DNA of 64,000 bases from Anthostomella pinea (Eukaryota > Ascomycota > Sordariomycetes > Xylariales > Xylariaceae), in contig CAUWAG010000003.1 in NCBI GenBank assembly GCA_963556695.1, forward strand, positions 2,790,001 to 2,854,000, written 5' to 3'. Position 1 is the stretch's first letter. Each line of letters opens with the position of its first letter. The notes beneath the pieces are model-generated. The model was not told the origin of the DNA and searched no databases. It saw nothing but the letters and a program-made list of their open reading frames with translations. The position numbers were made by a program, and so were the translations under genes. Positions 10,227 through 21,104 of this stretch are shown here, piece after piece.

Positions 10227-12271
10227 TATGAGCTTGCCAGATCTTTATCTAACAAGAATTTAACGATGTTCTCGTGCCGAAAGAGGGCGGCGAGGTGGAT
10301 GGATGCCTACCCGTAGGCTTGAAGTCGTTCTTACGGTGTTGCCACCGGGTCTGCGTGCGTGCCACTACCACATGAGTCTGGAGACATCAAGAGAAGTGGA
10401 TGTGACATAGCTAACGCACTTCGTGCACGCCAGCTCCTGTTCCGTGGCGCCCTCGCCCTTCCGGCATTTCCACAACCCGCCCTTCCCTCATTTTGTCGTA
10501 CGTAGCCAGGCAGGGCCCGGCTCGTAGTAATGCTTATTCCAAAGAATGTCCTTTACGTTGACCCCTTCCTCGTCTTTATGCTCCTCTTGGTACTTGAGAA
10601 GCCTGATCGAACTCTCCAGGTTGAAGAGCATGTTGTACAGATAAACCCATCGGTCCCTGGGCGTGTTGCCGGCCAATCAAACCTGATTTCGAGCATCGAA
10701 GAAGGGGAACCATTCGGAGATCTTAATATCGTACGGCATGTCTATAATGGTAGACGATGATACCATTGAAGAATCCGTCGTGCGGAATATCGGTCCATGC
10801 TTCTTACGCTCCTTCTTCTCCTCGGGGACGGGCAAGGGGTCGCCAAGTTGGCGATCGGTGCCGTCGAGACTGGCGACAAGAGCTTGCATCGAAGGGCCAG
10901 GACCATTGCCAAACGGAGCCGACTCTCCAATGAGCAGGTTGGTCTGACGAGCGAAGTCATCGGCAAAGTTCTTCATCAACGCTGTAATAGTATTAAAACG
11001 TCGTGCCTCACCATCGCGAACTCTGATGAACTCCTCGACGCCAGCCGCAGCATCTCGCGCCCCAGGCCATCGCCTAACAGCCCATGCTTTGAGATCCACA
11101 GGAACCCGTGGCGAAATTTGGCCGACAACGTCCCTTGCCAAGTTTTACCATCGTGGGGCTCTGGGTCGTCATCCTTTCGCTTCCCCCCGACTCGGGGGCA
11201 AAGCTCGGTTGGTTCTTTTATACTATATCTTCCTCATGGGGACCTTCATCTGCCTAGGCATTGGCAGGGGTATGGTGGTGGAGTGCGTCATGAACTGCTG
11301 CAATGGGCTCCTGCTCGACAATGGGCTTGCGTTCCTTGTTCTCCTGTTCGATGGTAGGCTCGCGTTGGTTGTTCACGGCCGGAGTCTGACTCACAAGTTA
11401 GATATTTTGGGCCTCAACCGGCTGTTTCACGATACCGAGCTTGCTAGCCTCATCTTGGTCCATGACAAGGGGATGGTCCTCAAGTGAGTCCTGAGCTGCG
11501 ATCGTGGGCTCTTGTTCGATGCCAGCCTCATTTCTGCATTTCTGATGAAACGAAGCCCAACCGAGCGCGAACACTCTGGGACCGCCATCTCGGTTTCAAT
11601 GCTCGCCAAAGCCTCTTACGGGACATCGACGTCCCCATTTGCAGGTGAAGGACTGGAGTCTCCCGCCCCGCCCCCTTGTTTTTATCTGGTTTTTTTTCTT
11701 CGGGTTTTCCTTCTTCTTTTCGATGTCCGGACACGCCACTGCACGGACGTTGCCCTCTTTCGCGTCGTCAGCGGTAAGGATGCTCAACTCGAGATGCTCC
11801 GAGAACAACAAACTGCCCGGCAGAAGCGTGATGGGCAGGCTGCCGAGGAAAAGCATCTTGACCGTAAGAAGGGCAATCAGCCCACGGGCGACTCGTCGAA
11901 GTCGGATGTTGATGAGCTTCTCCCTGGCCTGCAGCAAGACAACGCAAGCCTCTAAATCTGTTCATGTCGGGTTGGTGCCGCGCATGGTCCATCCACCATG
12001 AATTGCCTCCGCCGTTCACACACGCGTCGTGGCAGTCGCAGATAGCTTGGATGCGCAGCATGATCTTGTCTTCCGCGTGGTCAGGGGATGTCCCCATCTG
12101 AATCGCAGTGTATGGGTAGCTATGCGCCTCTAGCACCGTTCCAAGCAAGCCGTGAAAAGCGGCGGCGAGCGACGTAGTAAGGACGAGTGCTGTTTCCAGC
12201 GGAACTGAACTCGGGGGTGAAAATTTCAAGTTCCGTTCCCCCTTTCCAGGCCAGTCGGCAAGTTCTGTTGA
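10227..12271. other. Unassigned mosaic
   Basis: The longest coherent minus-strand frame is 10677-11141, which includes FNTITALMKNFADDFARQTN. Below it, 10488-10676 contains DRWVYLYNMLFNLESSIRLL. These look like real protein pieces but match no family I can name. Positions 11512-11955 on the plus strand and 11596-12229 on the minus strand are open but not convincing. Confidence 0.35.
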
Positions 12272-12319
12272 ATGGCGCGCAAGCCACCGTGGCGTTCAGG
12301 GAGGTGGCAGTGCACCAAC
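12272..12319 (+). repeat. QATVAF module, copy 1
   Basis: This 48-bp stretch matches 16934-16982 closely, and a relative lies inverted at about 40024-40060. All three can be read as a peptide of the type NGAQATVAFREVAVHQQ. Farther on, both 12.4 kb and 17.05 kb carry the string AGAATATACGTT, so the copies may be longer diverged duplicates. Confidence 0.6.
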
Positions 12320-13011
12320 AAGGCCAATAGGGCATTGTTGGGCCACTTAGCCCACAGAAGGATTTTCACAGAGATACAACAAGAACACGGATTACACCAG
12401 AATATACGTTTTCACCCATCTAAAAGCCCCCACGCTCTGTTTGACAAGTGCAGTCCTTGAAATTGCTGGCTCGCGGTCGTCACAGGGGCTGCTGGCGACG
12501 AAGATGACGGCCCGACGCTGCTAAGCCGGTTCGCGTTCAGATGGGCGGGCCCCATGTGGGCAGCACCGGACCCCAATCTGACTGGGCGGTTGGCTAGAGC
12601 ATGCAATCATCCCCAGTGCATCATGTTGACCTGCTGGACCTCCGGTCTCAGCTGCGTCTTCACAAGCCATCCTCCATCTTCGCAGCTCTGGACTTCGCTA
12701 TGCGAGTATATCCATTATAATCGCACTTGCGGGTTGGAAAATTACCGAGAGGCTCCGAACTTTCAGCAGGAGTAGGGGCTACATACAGCCCCCGCAGCCA
12801 TTGTTTCGTGGAGGGCATGGGACGTCATGGCATATGTCAAGCATATAAACCCCTCCTGCTTCCACCCGACCTTGATGGGGCGTTGGTGCTCTCACTGCAC
12901 CGGGCTTGATATTCTGCAGCCGTCGCCTCGTTGATGCTCGCCCCTGAGGGCGTCTTGTCTCCGGCAAACGGGGCTGAGATGGTTGAGGTGGTCAAACCGG
13001 GGGGGTTGGGT

Positions 13012-13025
13012 GGGGGGGGGGGGGG
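13012..13025. repeat. G14 homopolymer
   Basis: A run of 14 G follows a run of 7 G a few bases upstream. It encodes polyproline in the minus-strand zinc-finger frame. Its length is prone to sequencing and replication slippage. Confidence 0.9.
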
Positions 13026-13316
13026 CGGTGTGCCGTGTAAACGGCCATCGCACGGCGATGTCGAGCCAAGGCTACGCAGCTGCACAGCTACTGCTGCTTC
13101 CCGCAGGAGTCTGGTAGCCATCGCTACGCGGGTTCCACGGTGCTTGGTAGTCGATACACTCGGAAGGCTCCTCTGCTGTCGTGAATAGCCAAGCTTGGTA
13201 GTGCCCACGATCACGGCGACGGCGCCGGCTTGCGTAAGGAGGTCGACGCATGCTGCGGTCTCGGTGGACGCCGGATACAAGTTGTAGTAGGCCTTGTTGC
13301 GTAGCTCGTTGCGGAC

Positions 13317-13439
13317 CTGCTTTCCACAGCTTTCGTGATCGCAGACATGGGGCCGATGGCCGCTATGGGTTCGTTCGTGTCTTGCAAGGTCACTGCGTCT
13401 CGCAACTCGTTTCTCGCTCGTGCTGCATGAGAAGTTCTT
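13317..13439 (-). pseudogene. C2H2 zinc-finger fragment (first)
   Basis: Minus-strand reading gives FSCSTSEKRVARRSDLARHE followed by RTHSGHRPHVCDHESCGKQ. This is one C2H2 finger, its TH-SG-RPH linker and the start of the next finger (CDHESCGKQ). The second cysteine of the first finger is Ser, so that finger would not bind zinc normally. After GKQ the sequence leaves the family. A 252-codon open frame (12837-13595) surrounds it, but the flanks have no zinc-finger character. Confidence 0.7.
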
Positions 13440-13599
13440 CGGGCCCGGCTGGGGTGTCTCGGGAGGTTGCTGCATAAGCATTCCATGGCCTACAAGAGGC
13501 ATGCCGGGGATCATCGTGCCCGGTGGCATGTCGGTGTCGGACAGATGAAGTGGTGTGTCCATTGGGCAACGGACGATATGGCTCACTCTCCACAATGGT

Positions 13600-15128
13600 T
13601 CAGAATCTGGAATATGTCACGGCGCTGACTGTCTTTGCAAAACTTCTCAAGCAGGCGGCGGCTTCGTAGGCCGTCGACGGTCAAGCGGAAGCTGGGTTGC
13701 TGCTGCAGCATTTTGGGCATTGGAATTTTGGCCGGCGCTGCGGGAGCGACAAGCGTGGGCAGCTTGTTGGCGTCGGCCACAGGACATGGACCTCGCGCTC
13801 GTGTTGCAGCAGGCTGCCCAAGTTGGTGAAGCCCGGGAGGTTCTCGCAGCCTTCGCTGGCGTACTTGTAGGGGCGATTATGCTTGACGCCTCCTGAAGGC
13901 GACCGCCCAGGGAAAATCCCTCCAGGTAAGCCTTCGCTTCCAAGGGATCTGCCATGACCTGCGGGCTAGGTACGTTGGACTGGCCATAAAGGACTTGGAT
14001 GCGGGCAACCGGGGATTCCTGTTCCTCCCGTCGATCGTATCCAGTGTACGGGTGTACCATACCCGGGTTGGCCTTGAAAGGAGCGCTGGAGTAGTGGTCA
14101 AGCCGACCACCGCCAGAGTAGTGATCGAGCCGACCAACGCCAGCTTGGTGCTGGGTGGGGGAGTTCTCCTTCTTGACCCGGGGCTCATTACGGCCACGTC
14201 CATGTGCCTGCTAGCGGTTGATGGCAGCCAGCCACAACATCCGTTCCGCATCGGCGCAGAACTGCCCGATCAGACGGGAAATGGCCGATTGCTGCGACTG
14301 GCATTGGCGGCGACATTGTCGACAGCATTTTCGAAAACCTTGTTAACGACATTTTCGATAAAACCTTATCGCGATGTCTTCGGTGATTTTGTCGTCAACA
14401 TTGTCGTCATCAATAAGCTCCGCCTCGTCGACCTCGTCGCCGAGGTCCTCATCGTCATCCTCGTATCCCTGATCTGCATCGGGGATACCACCCATGACAA
14501 CGTTCTCACTATCGTCATCCGAGACTTCCTTACTAGCAAGCCTTCGAACATGCTTCTCTATCGTAGCCTTTGCCTTTGCACTCGTGCCACCATAAAGAGT
14601 TTCTGTTTCCTGCCGATACTCGATACGGTCGAGTGAGGCTTCATGGTCATCGACATGCTGTCTGTCAAGAAGACTCTTCTTGGCGGTCGGCAATGCGTCA
14701 TGGCGGTCGACGGGAAATCGAAAGCGGTTGGTGACCAGGATCACGAAGGGAATCCAAACCCTCCGCCTTTGCTCTTCCTCTTAGCATTCTCGTGGTTCGC
14801 TTGTCCAGAGTTGCGCGGTGCTTCATCAGCAGTCGGAAGAGCTCTTCGAGCGCGTTGCAGAGAATGACGTCGCTGTGAGGATCGGCGTCATGGTGTCGAT
14901 GGTCACACCTGTCAAAACGGCACAGGCGGCGAGCGGAGAGCGGGCTTCTGGTGCCCATCGACGCCCAACAATGCACAAGCAGTGCTTCCCAAATCTACTG
15001 TCGAAAGACCAGATCCTCACAGCTCGCCCCTTTCCTGCTCACACCTTGCCCTCGTCTTTCACTTTTTCCGCCAGCAACAACAGGCCCTCCGAACATCAAG
15101 GGGTATGTAGAGTGCGACAATGCGAGAG
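13600..15128. other. Unassigned mosaic with acidic fragment
   Basis: Minus-strand 14343-14744 encodes an acidic piece with ETLYGGTSAKAKATIEKHVR followed by an Asp/Glu-rich run (DDDSEN, EDDDEDLGDEVDEAE). It is protein-like but unidentified. Positions 13647-14060 hold another open minus frame of unknown type. Confidence 0.35.
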
Positions 15129-15200
15129 CATCTGCTTAACGATGACACAGGGCCTGGTGCCATCGCCTGGCTGAGGATGTTCCGAATGTGTGGTCCGGGG
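15129..15200. repeat. Dispersed module, copy at 15.1 kb
   Basis: This stretch is similar to 21903-21965. Shared strings are GGTCTGGTGCC/GGCCTGGTGCC, ATCGCCTGGCT/GTCGCCTGGCT and GTGTGTGGTC. Both copies precede a copy of the LRR module at a distance of 0.2-0.6 kb. Confidence 0.5.
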
Positions 15201-15617
15201 CTAGGGAGGCAGGTCCTCGCCGGGAAAGCCCAGGAGCTCGTTGATCTGAACGTTTCCAAACTGCTCCGCACGGGGGCGGACTCCGAGTCTCATCTTGACG
15301 GTAGGTAAAGGACGTGGGAAAATTGGAGAGTCAAAGTCGTAATTGTGTGAGGAGTATTGAAAGGACCGCCGGTGTACGGAGACTGCAGTCAATTCGGTGA
15401 TCAAAGGGGGAAGACTGTCGTCAAGAAGTCAAGGCACCAATCATGATCAGACGCTGGCGTCTGGCCGGTAGGCCCCATGTCTGCAGGTGGATGACCTTCC
15501 AGGACGTGGAACGCAGCAGCCGGCCGCCATGAGCAAAAGCCCTGAGCTGTCTGTCTGCCATGAGGTGTTAAGTCCGAAGAGGACCCTTCTGCCTCATGGA
15601 ATGCCCAAGAACGCCGA

Positions 15618-15944
15618 TCAACCAAGCTCAGGCCTCCCAAATGGAGATATCTTCCCGTGCGCGTGGGTCTGTTCACGTGGAACAAGTGTCACAGCCCCAG
15701 TCACATTTACCCTGCCCTGCCCTGCCCTGGCTCCTGCCCGAGGGGGGAAACGAGCGACAAGAGCCACCAACATTCCCTCGGCGCTGTGGATTGCAAAGCC
15801 GACCTCCTGGGTCAGGCCTGTGATGCGCAGGTAGGTCAGCTTATTACTGGTGAACCATATGGTGTGTTCGTCGTCCTGGTCCCCGTCGAAGTTCCGGAAA
15901 TGGAAGTTCTTGAGTTCCAGCTCCCTAAGAGTGCCCGACTCCAT
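15618..15944 (-). pseudogene. F-box/LRR-like fragment, copy 1
   Basis: The minus frame contains GTLRELELKNFHFRNFDGDQ and then TIWFTSNKLTYLRITGLTQE, with the alternating Leu pattern of leucine-rich repeats found in fungal F-box proteins. The second half (about 15750-15871) is repeated at 22120-22242. Below it the frame turns into unrelated sequence. The LRR assignment rests on pattern only. Confidence 0.5.
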
Positions 15945-17670
15945 GCTCTGTTTACACGCGGTTCTCTTTATCTTTCCATACCGGACCCCCGACCATGTCG
16001 TATGTCCGTAACGTTCGCCATTGGATTAGGAACGGACGACGGCGGGAGGTAAAACACAGCCCCAACTCGGACTTGGGTGGGAGGTTCGACTTCGACCTTG
16101 AGGATGTGCGGCGTCTCGTGTTGCGATGCTTCAACCAAGGCCGCCCATCTGTCATCGTGCAGTTTGGTCACCAAACGAAATATCCAAGGCGTTCAGTGAC
16201 CAGTGGGACCCGATGATGCGTTTAGAAATGAACGATGGAGACCATTCATCGTTCGTTTCCGCCTGTCCTTGCTGCGCGCCAGCCACCTCTTCGTGCGGCG
16301 TAGCCATCAGGCCATTCGACATGACCATCAGCGACGCAATCTTCCGCACAACACATTCGAGAGGTAGGGAGGGCTGCACGAGGTCGTCCCCCGCTGCTTC
16401 GTCCTCTACCTGCTGCTCCTGTCGCTCCAGAGGCATCTTCTCGAGGCCTCCCATCACGATATTCCCCATGACCTCCCGCTTCAGCTTTTAGATGCCGTGA
16501 TCGCGGTCCTAATCGATGGCGCAGGGATGCCTGGGTGTACTGCAATGCATCAGGATCGACTTCGGCAGGGAACTGGAAGAAGCGCTCGCAATGTCCTTCT
16601 AGGCAAGTCCAACCCTGGTCGTATATCTCGTCACTGATAAAGCTGCAACTGTCTCATAGCTGTACGGGGTAGTGGTATTCGCCTGGCTGGTGTCTTGGGT
16701 TCAAGTCTGCGCCCGCGGTTTCCCACCACGGGCGTGTCGCCAAATCGACTCGCTCGAATCGCATCATGTAGTGCTGGATGAGCTCACCCATTGCGTTCAT
16801 GGACCCCTCAGACCATATGTTGCGTTCCGTAGGTCGGACGCTGACCAGTTCGCGAGTGGCAACTGGGGGGTACTTGTCCCAGACATTGTATTTGGGGAGC
16901 CCGGTGGACTTGAGGTGACCGGGAAGCTGTTGAAGGGCACGCAAGCCACAGTGGCGTTTATGGAGGTGGCAGTGCACCAACAGGGGGGCTCTTAAGGCAA
17001 TTCGGTGTGCTGTAGCACACTTCAGAAGATTCTTCCAGATACACACACGTATCAGAAGTCATCAGAATATACGTTATCAGCCACAACAACCATCTATCAC
17101 ACTGTTTGATGGAAGCTGTCGGGGGGTTGCGATCTGATGGCAACCTGGTAGGAGCGGAAGAAGGCCCTGCGTCGGGAACCGTCGCTGTCTGGCGTGGTTG
17201 CCCGGAGGCGTTGCGAGACCTGCGTGCTCTTTCAGGTCACAGCGACGGAGAAGGCGACGCATGATTTGAGCCCACGCGATCCCCAGAAACATTGCTACTC
17301 GCCATGTTTGCAATTGTCGCCCACAAAACGGTATATCGACAGAAGAGGAACAAGTGCCGTGGTTCGAGTGGACAGGCGTGAATGGTTGCGGGTTTGACGG
17401 GGGTGACTGACAAGATGCGCCATGGTACCATAGGATCGAATGCACACTCACTCGTCTCCGCCGCTGGCCACATTTCTTGTGTTCGGATGGAGGGGCGTCG
17501 TTCCCCAGTCCGGATCGTCGACTTCGATCGTCGCCATCGGAAACAGGGCAAGGGGGGTATTCATCATGCTATCCTCGCCGGACGCACGCGGTGTATCTCG
17601 GCACCGCGTCCGCTGATCTGTCGTAGGCTGGAAGCCTCGACAGCAAGACAGTTGGTCAGAATGTCGAAGT
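15945..17670. other. Unassigned mosaic
   Basis: Protein-like but unidentified minus-strand pieces lie at 16152-16469 and 16654-17046; the latter contains KYNVWDKYPPVATRELVSVR and NAMGELIQHYMMRFERVDLA. A second QATVAF module lies at 16934-16982 on the opposite strand. Confidence 0.35.
16934..16982 (+). repeat. QATVAF module, copy 2
   Basis: This is a close copy of 12272-12319, reading KGTQATVAFMEVAVHQQG on the plus strand. It overlaps a minus-strand open frame that also looks protein-like, so the biologically relevant strand is uncertain. Confidence 0.6.
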
Positions 17671-18459
17671 CTAGGGAATCGACAGGCGTGTGTATACGCT
17701 CGCGCGGGGCTGTCTTCCAGTACCTACCCTCAGATCGATACTTCCCACGACACCAGAAGCAGTGGCGGGCTTTTCTAGTCGCAATCGCGACTGGTTTAAG
17801 GCCCTCATGGCCAGCAGTCTTAGCAGCACCAGAAGCGGCAGCGAAAGCCGCACGAGCAGGGCCTTTTGGTCAGCAACCAAGTCTCCGATGTGTTCAGAGA
17901 TCTTTTCGACGCTAACGTCCAAGCCTATAGCGAAGGCTACTTGCGTGGCTACCTTTTTGATCTCATCGCGGGCTTCGGAGGCATCGCTCTCTAGCAATTT
18001 GATGTTCTCAGCGTGCTCGGACGTGAGTATATTGACCTGCGAGTCATAGTCCGCCTTGGAGCTCGCTCTGATGCTTTCGATATCTCTAGCATGATTGGAG
18101 TGCAGATCCTGTAGGCTTTCTTCGTGAAACTTGAGCGCGTTCTCATGCGCGGCGATAGCCTCCTCGGCCAGAAGGGTCTTCCGAGTTACGGTCGACTTAT
18201 ACTCGCTGGGAACAGGCCAGCCACGGCCGCTGTCCGGGTTGTACAAAGAAAATCCGAGGACTCCCTGGATGAACCCTGGGGATCTCCGCAAGTCCACGCC
18301 AATTGGCAAAGTAGTTGCTGGCGATGAGGCAACAGATAGCGAGCTGCAAACTTTCCCGTCTTCTATTGCAGGAGTTCGAGGGCGTCTGCGGCACATGCTC
18401 ATGTCCCGTTTCCGGCTCCTGGGCAAGTTTCGGATGACCACAATCAGTGGCGGATGCAC
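17671..18459 (-). pseudogene. Coiled-coil protein fragment, longest open frame of the mosaic
   Basis: The minus strand is open for 262 codons. The first third is nondescript. Residues about 80-110 are the SGRGWPVPSEY module (18158-18243, duplicated at 9253-9338). Residues about 110-210 are a strongly charged helix, for example HARDIESIRASSKADYDSQV and ITSEHAENIKLL-type heptads, ending in GDLVADQKALL. The helical part has convincing codon and residue composition. The tail after it is hydrophobic and less believable. No family is recognised. It may be the parent or a longer copy of the module at 9.3 kb. Confidence 0.45.
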
Positions 18460-18731
18460 TAGTCGTGCCCCCGTGCAGGTTTCTGAACTGCTCGGCGACG
18501 GATACCATGGCTATCATGGAGTCAGCAGATGAGCTCAAGTGAGGTTTCAAATCAAATAACTCACCGAAGAAGCTCGAGCGAGTTGCTATATACGTGCTTT
18601 CGAGCATTTGTTCGAAGCCGCCAGATGTGCCGACAACGCCCTCTTGCATCTAGACGGTAATCTAGTCACTCGTCTCTGAATCATTGGGCAGAAGACGCTG
18701 CTCCAAAGTCAATCGGCCGTCATGCTGGCGC

Positions 18732-18989
18732 GCCATGGAGCTCCTCTTTGTCGACTCTTCCATCGCGGTCTCGGTCTATCTTCTTGAAGAGGTAGAAAAG
18801 CTGGCGTTCAGCTGCTTCAATAAAGACTCGGAATCCTATGGTCGCGTTAGCCTCGAGTGATTTAACTTGACTCGAAGCTCCAGGATCGGGAGGAGTTCGA
18901 GATGGGGCAATTGGGGCGAACTGTGCCGACTTTCGTACTTTATCTTTCCATCGCCATTGATATTGACGACTTCCATGATGTTCTTGAGC
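18732..18989 (-). pseudogene. EF-hand fragment of a calcium-dependent mitochondrial carrier, intron retained
   Basis: Minus-strand reading gives LKNIMEVVNINGDGKIKYE. After a 95-nt intron (18836-18930, GTCGGC donor, ATAG acceptor) it continues FRVFIEAAERQLFYLFKKID and RDRDGRVDKEELHGA. The order of one degenerate EF-hand, an F-R-x-F-[IV]-E-x-A-E-[RQ]-Q-L-F linker and a full D-x-D-x-D-G EF-hand is that of the N-terminal domain of SCaMC-type ATP-Mg/phosphate carriers. The membrane carrier domain is absent. The residues flanking the intron fit the family only if it is removed. Confidence 0.7.
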
Positions 18990-19105
18990 GTGTCGTCGGC
19001 ATTTTTCCATGCTGCCCTTTGTTAGCAGTTTGCATTTCTGCTGCGGGCTCGTCGAGAAATCTCACGACGAGCAGGATCATGTAGAAACGGCACCTTGCTC
19101 TTCTA

Positions 19106-19302
19106 ACGTCGGGGATGCCCTGAAGGGGCGTAGGTCTCGTTTCGTTGCCAACGGCCTCAATGCCTGCGATATCCCATGCGGCCTCATTGTCCTCGTTCTT
19201 GATGACGATGTCCTCATTGCCATCGTTCTTGACGATGGCGTTCTCGTTGCCAGCGGCCTCGTCGTATCCGGTCTTGATGAATACGTTCTCGTTGCCTGCA
19301 GT
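19106..19302 (-). repeat. Acidic-peptide module, copy 2, with adjoining 24-bp module
   Basis: Positions 19248-19302 copy 7774-7828, and 19103-19126 copies 2024-2047. Two modules that lie 5.7 kb apart in the left part of the window are thus only about 120 bp apart here. The minus frame across 19145-19300 reads as acidic repeats such as AGNENVFIKTGYDEAAGNEN. Confidence 0.6.
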
Positions 19303-19339
19303 AAGGATATGTCAGAGGACGGCTAGTCCCAGCTTCTGT

Positions 19340-19912
19340 TCAGGCCAGTCCAGTAACGTTTGCCATCCCGCTTGATCGGACGGCCTTCTGTGAAGCTATC
19401 GGTGGCAGCGGACGTACAGGCGTAAACTGGCTCATGGCCTTGAGCCTCATCGTGAATATGAGACCTGGGGAAAGGTGCCGCACAATCATGGACGTCTCGA
19501 CGAGACCCGCCCCTCTGACCGTTCCACTATAGCCTGACGATGCGACGACTCCCAGCACCAGCCCCAATAGCGTGAGGCTCACATTCCTGACCAACGACAG
19601 GCTCGTCGAAGATGTTGCCTCCGTTCTGGGCAAGGGGGACCTGCCGAGGCTGCTGCAGGTTCGGAAAGACCGTACTGCATTTGCAAGCACCGCGTTCATG
19701 CATCCGCCGATGCTCAATGTCGAGGATGTCGAAGTAGCGACCGTGAAGGATCCTCGAGCATGCTGGACACATGCCGATCGACAGGAACGGGCGCACAGCA
19801 GGGAGGGGACGATCGGGCCGGGGTCGAATGCGAAGGATAGGATGCTCTGGGAACATCTCAAGCCGTTATCCCCTGGGCCTTTGCCCTCAATTCGTCGCCG
19901 GTGGTCTGACAT
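19340..19912 (-). pseudogene. Unidentified Cys-containing fragment
   Basis: One minus frame (19527-19856) holds PFLSIGMCPACSRILHGRYF followed by DILDIEHRRMHERGACKCS, with CxxC and CxC pairs suggesting a small metal-binding protein piece. Another frame carries the DHRRRIEGKGPGDNG module shared with 6.8 kb. They do not form one frame. I do not recognise the family. Confidence 0.35.
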
Positions 19913-20137
19913 CTTGCCGTAGTATCCTGCGGGACATTAGTAAGTTTATATAAAAAGAGGTTAAAAGGCGCCTCATGAACTTACCGGCAAGTTCGTCCGA
20001 GAGTCGGACACTATTGTCACCCTGCATGGGTGTCTTGAACTTCGTCACATCGGCACCGTGGCGGAAGAGGCGGTGTTCATCGTCTTCGGGTGGGCTTCTT
20101 TTTCGGCAGCGAGTCATCGGGGTCTGCTATGTTCGGG

Positions 20138-20398
20138 CGAACTGTCAGAGACCAGGATGACGAGGCAATCGTGAGGAATGCCGAGGAGGACACCCTCGAT
20201 CGTGCGGTAATCCTCATTCATGCACGGAATGACAGTAGCCATCTGTGTCTCGATACTGGTTAGGGCCTCTCTGGCCACAAAGACGTCTCCGTTAGCAGGC
20301 GAAGAGGGTCCAGAGTCCAGTTCGATAACGCGCAGGAGCACGTTAATCTGCACGTTTGATCGGGAGGTGGTCCCAAATGAGTAGAACGAGCTCGACAC
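20138..20398 (-). pseudogene. Mannosyl-3-phosphoglycerate synthase N-terminal fragment (GT55)
   Basis: The minus strand from 20398 encodes TTSRSNVQINVLLRVIELDS and then ATVIPCMNEDYRTIEGVLLG followed by IPHDCLVILVSDSS. The string VIPCMNED with EGVL-GIPHDCLVILVS is characteristic of mannosyl-3-phosphoglycerate synthase, the GDP-mannose-dependent glycosyltransferase of family 55. About 85 N-terminal residues are present and then the frame leaves the family (SPEHSRPR and stop). The upstream side joins a different protein-like piece (HGLTDELLGMAVTFDGKLL) in another frame. Confidence 0.65.
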
Positions 20399-20570
20399 AG
20401 CCTACACCACCGTCCAACAATTTTCCATCAAACGTAACGGCCATACCGAGAAGCTCATCGGTGAGCCCGTGAGCAGGCCTGGAAGAAGTCTGCTGAAGAA
20501 TGCGCGCCTATGATCCTCGTTTTCGGCTATATACGGAGACTTGATACTTCTTCTGGTATTCGAGGATGGC

Positions 20571-20657
20571 CTTCGGTCTCGCACTGAGCGTCATGAAGTT
20601 GCCCTTGACGATGTACTTTGCATACGCCGAATTCAGCCAGAGACCCAAGGGTCTAGG
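20571..20657 (-). pseudogene. Possible MOB-family kinase activator fragment
   Basis: The minus frame contains PRPLGLWLNSAYAKYIVKGN followed by FMTLSARPK. This resembles the N-terminal part of fungal MOB-type kinase activators, where a YIVKGNFMTLSARPKTV string is usual. Directly after RPK the peptide changes to an unrelated AILEYQKKYQVSVY. Only about 29 residues are involved, so the call is tentative. Confidence 0.4.
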
Positions 20658-20797
20658 GAGGTGGTAGGAGTTGAGGACCTCATCGCCGCATGCCCGTAAC
20701 CTGACACCTGTAGTTGAGTAACTTCGCATTCTCGATACTCAGCTGCTCCGAAAGGCCGAGGGTTTGCAGCGCGACACTGTGCTGGTCGGGGCCCAGG

Positions 20798-20898
20798 GCT
20801 TGCGGCGGCCAGCCGTACTTAACGGTGACGTCAGCGAAGCCCGTGGTGGACTTGAGGGTCTCGAGCAGCGAAGGTTTGCTTCTGGTGAAGAACCCCAT
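20798..20898 (-). pseudogene. OTU1/YOD1 fragment, copy 2
   Basis: The minus strand reads LLETLKSTTGFADVTVKYGW, then PPQALGPDQHSVALQTLGLS and EQLSIENAKLL, so it extends about 30 residues beyond copy 1 (661-803) toward the C terminus. It lacks the first 30 residues, which are replaced by MGFFTRSKPS. The two copies therefore overlap by 71 bp at about 94 percent identity but have different break points at both ends. The OTU protease domain is missing here too. Confidence 0.75.
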
Positions 20899-21104
20899 CA
20901 GCCGCGAACCTGATCCGCCCAGAGCTGGTTCTCGGCTCCCCTGAACCCATGCACACTACGCCGATGTCCCAAGTACGCGTTAAGTACGTGTTAAAGCTAG
21001 CGGGCTCCTTATCGCAACCCGGTTCCGGGAACTTGAACATGTTGGTCTTGTCTTGCTTCTTGTTGTACGTAGAGTCAAATGTCGGGATTGTGTTTCTTGC
21101 AGAG

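Noticed and set aside
18720..18989. Calmodulin gene
   Set aside because: EF-hands are present, but the linker FRVFIEAAERQLFYLF is that of mitochondrial carriers, not calmodulin.
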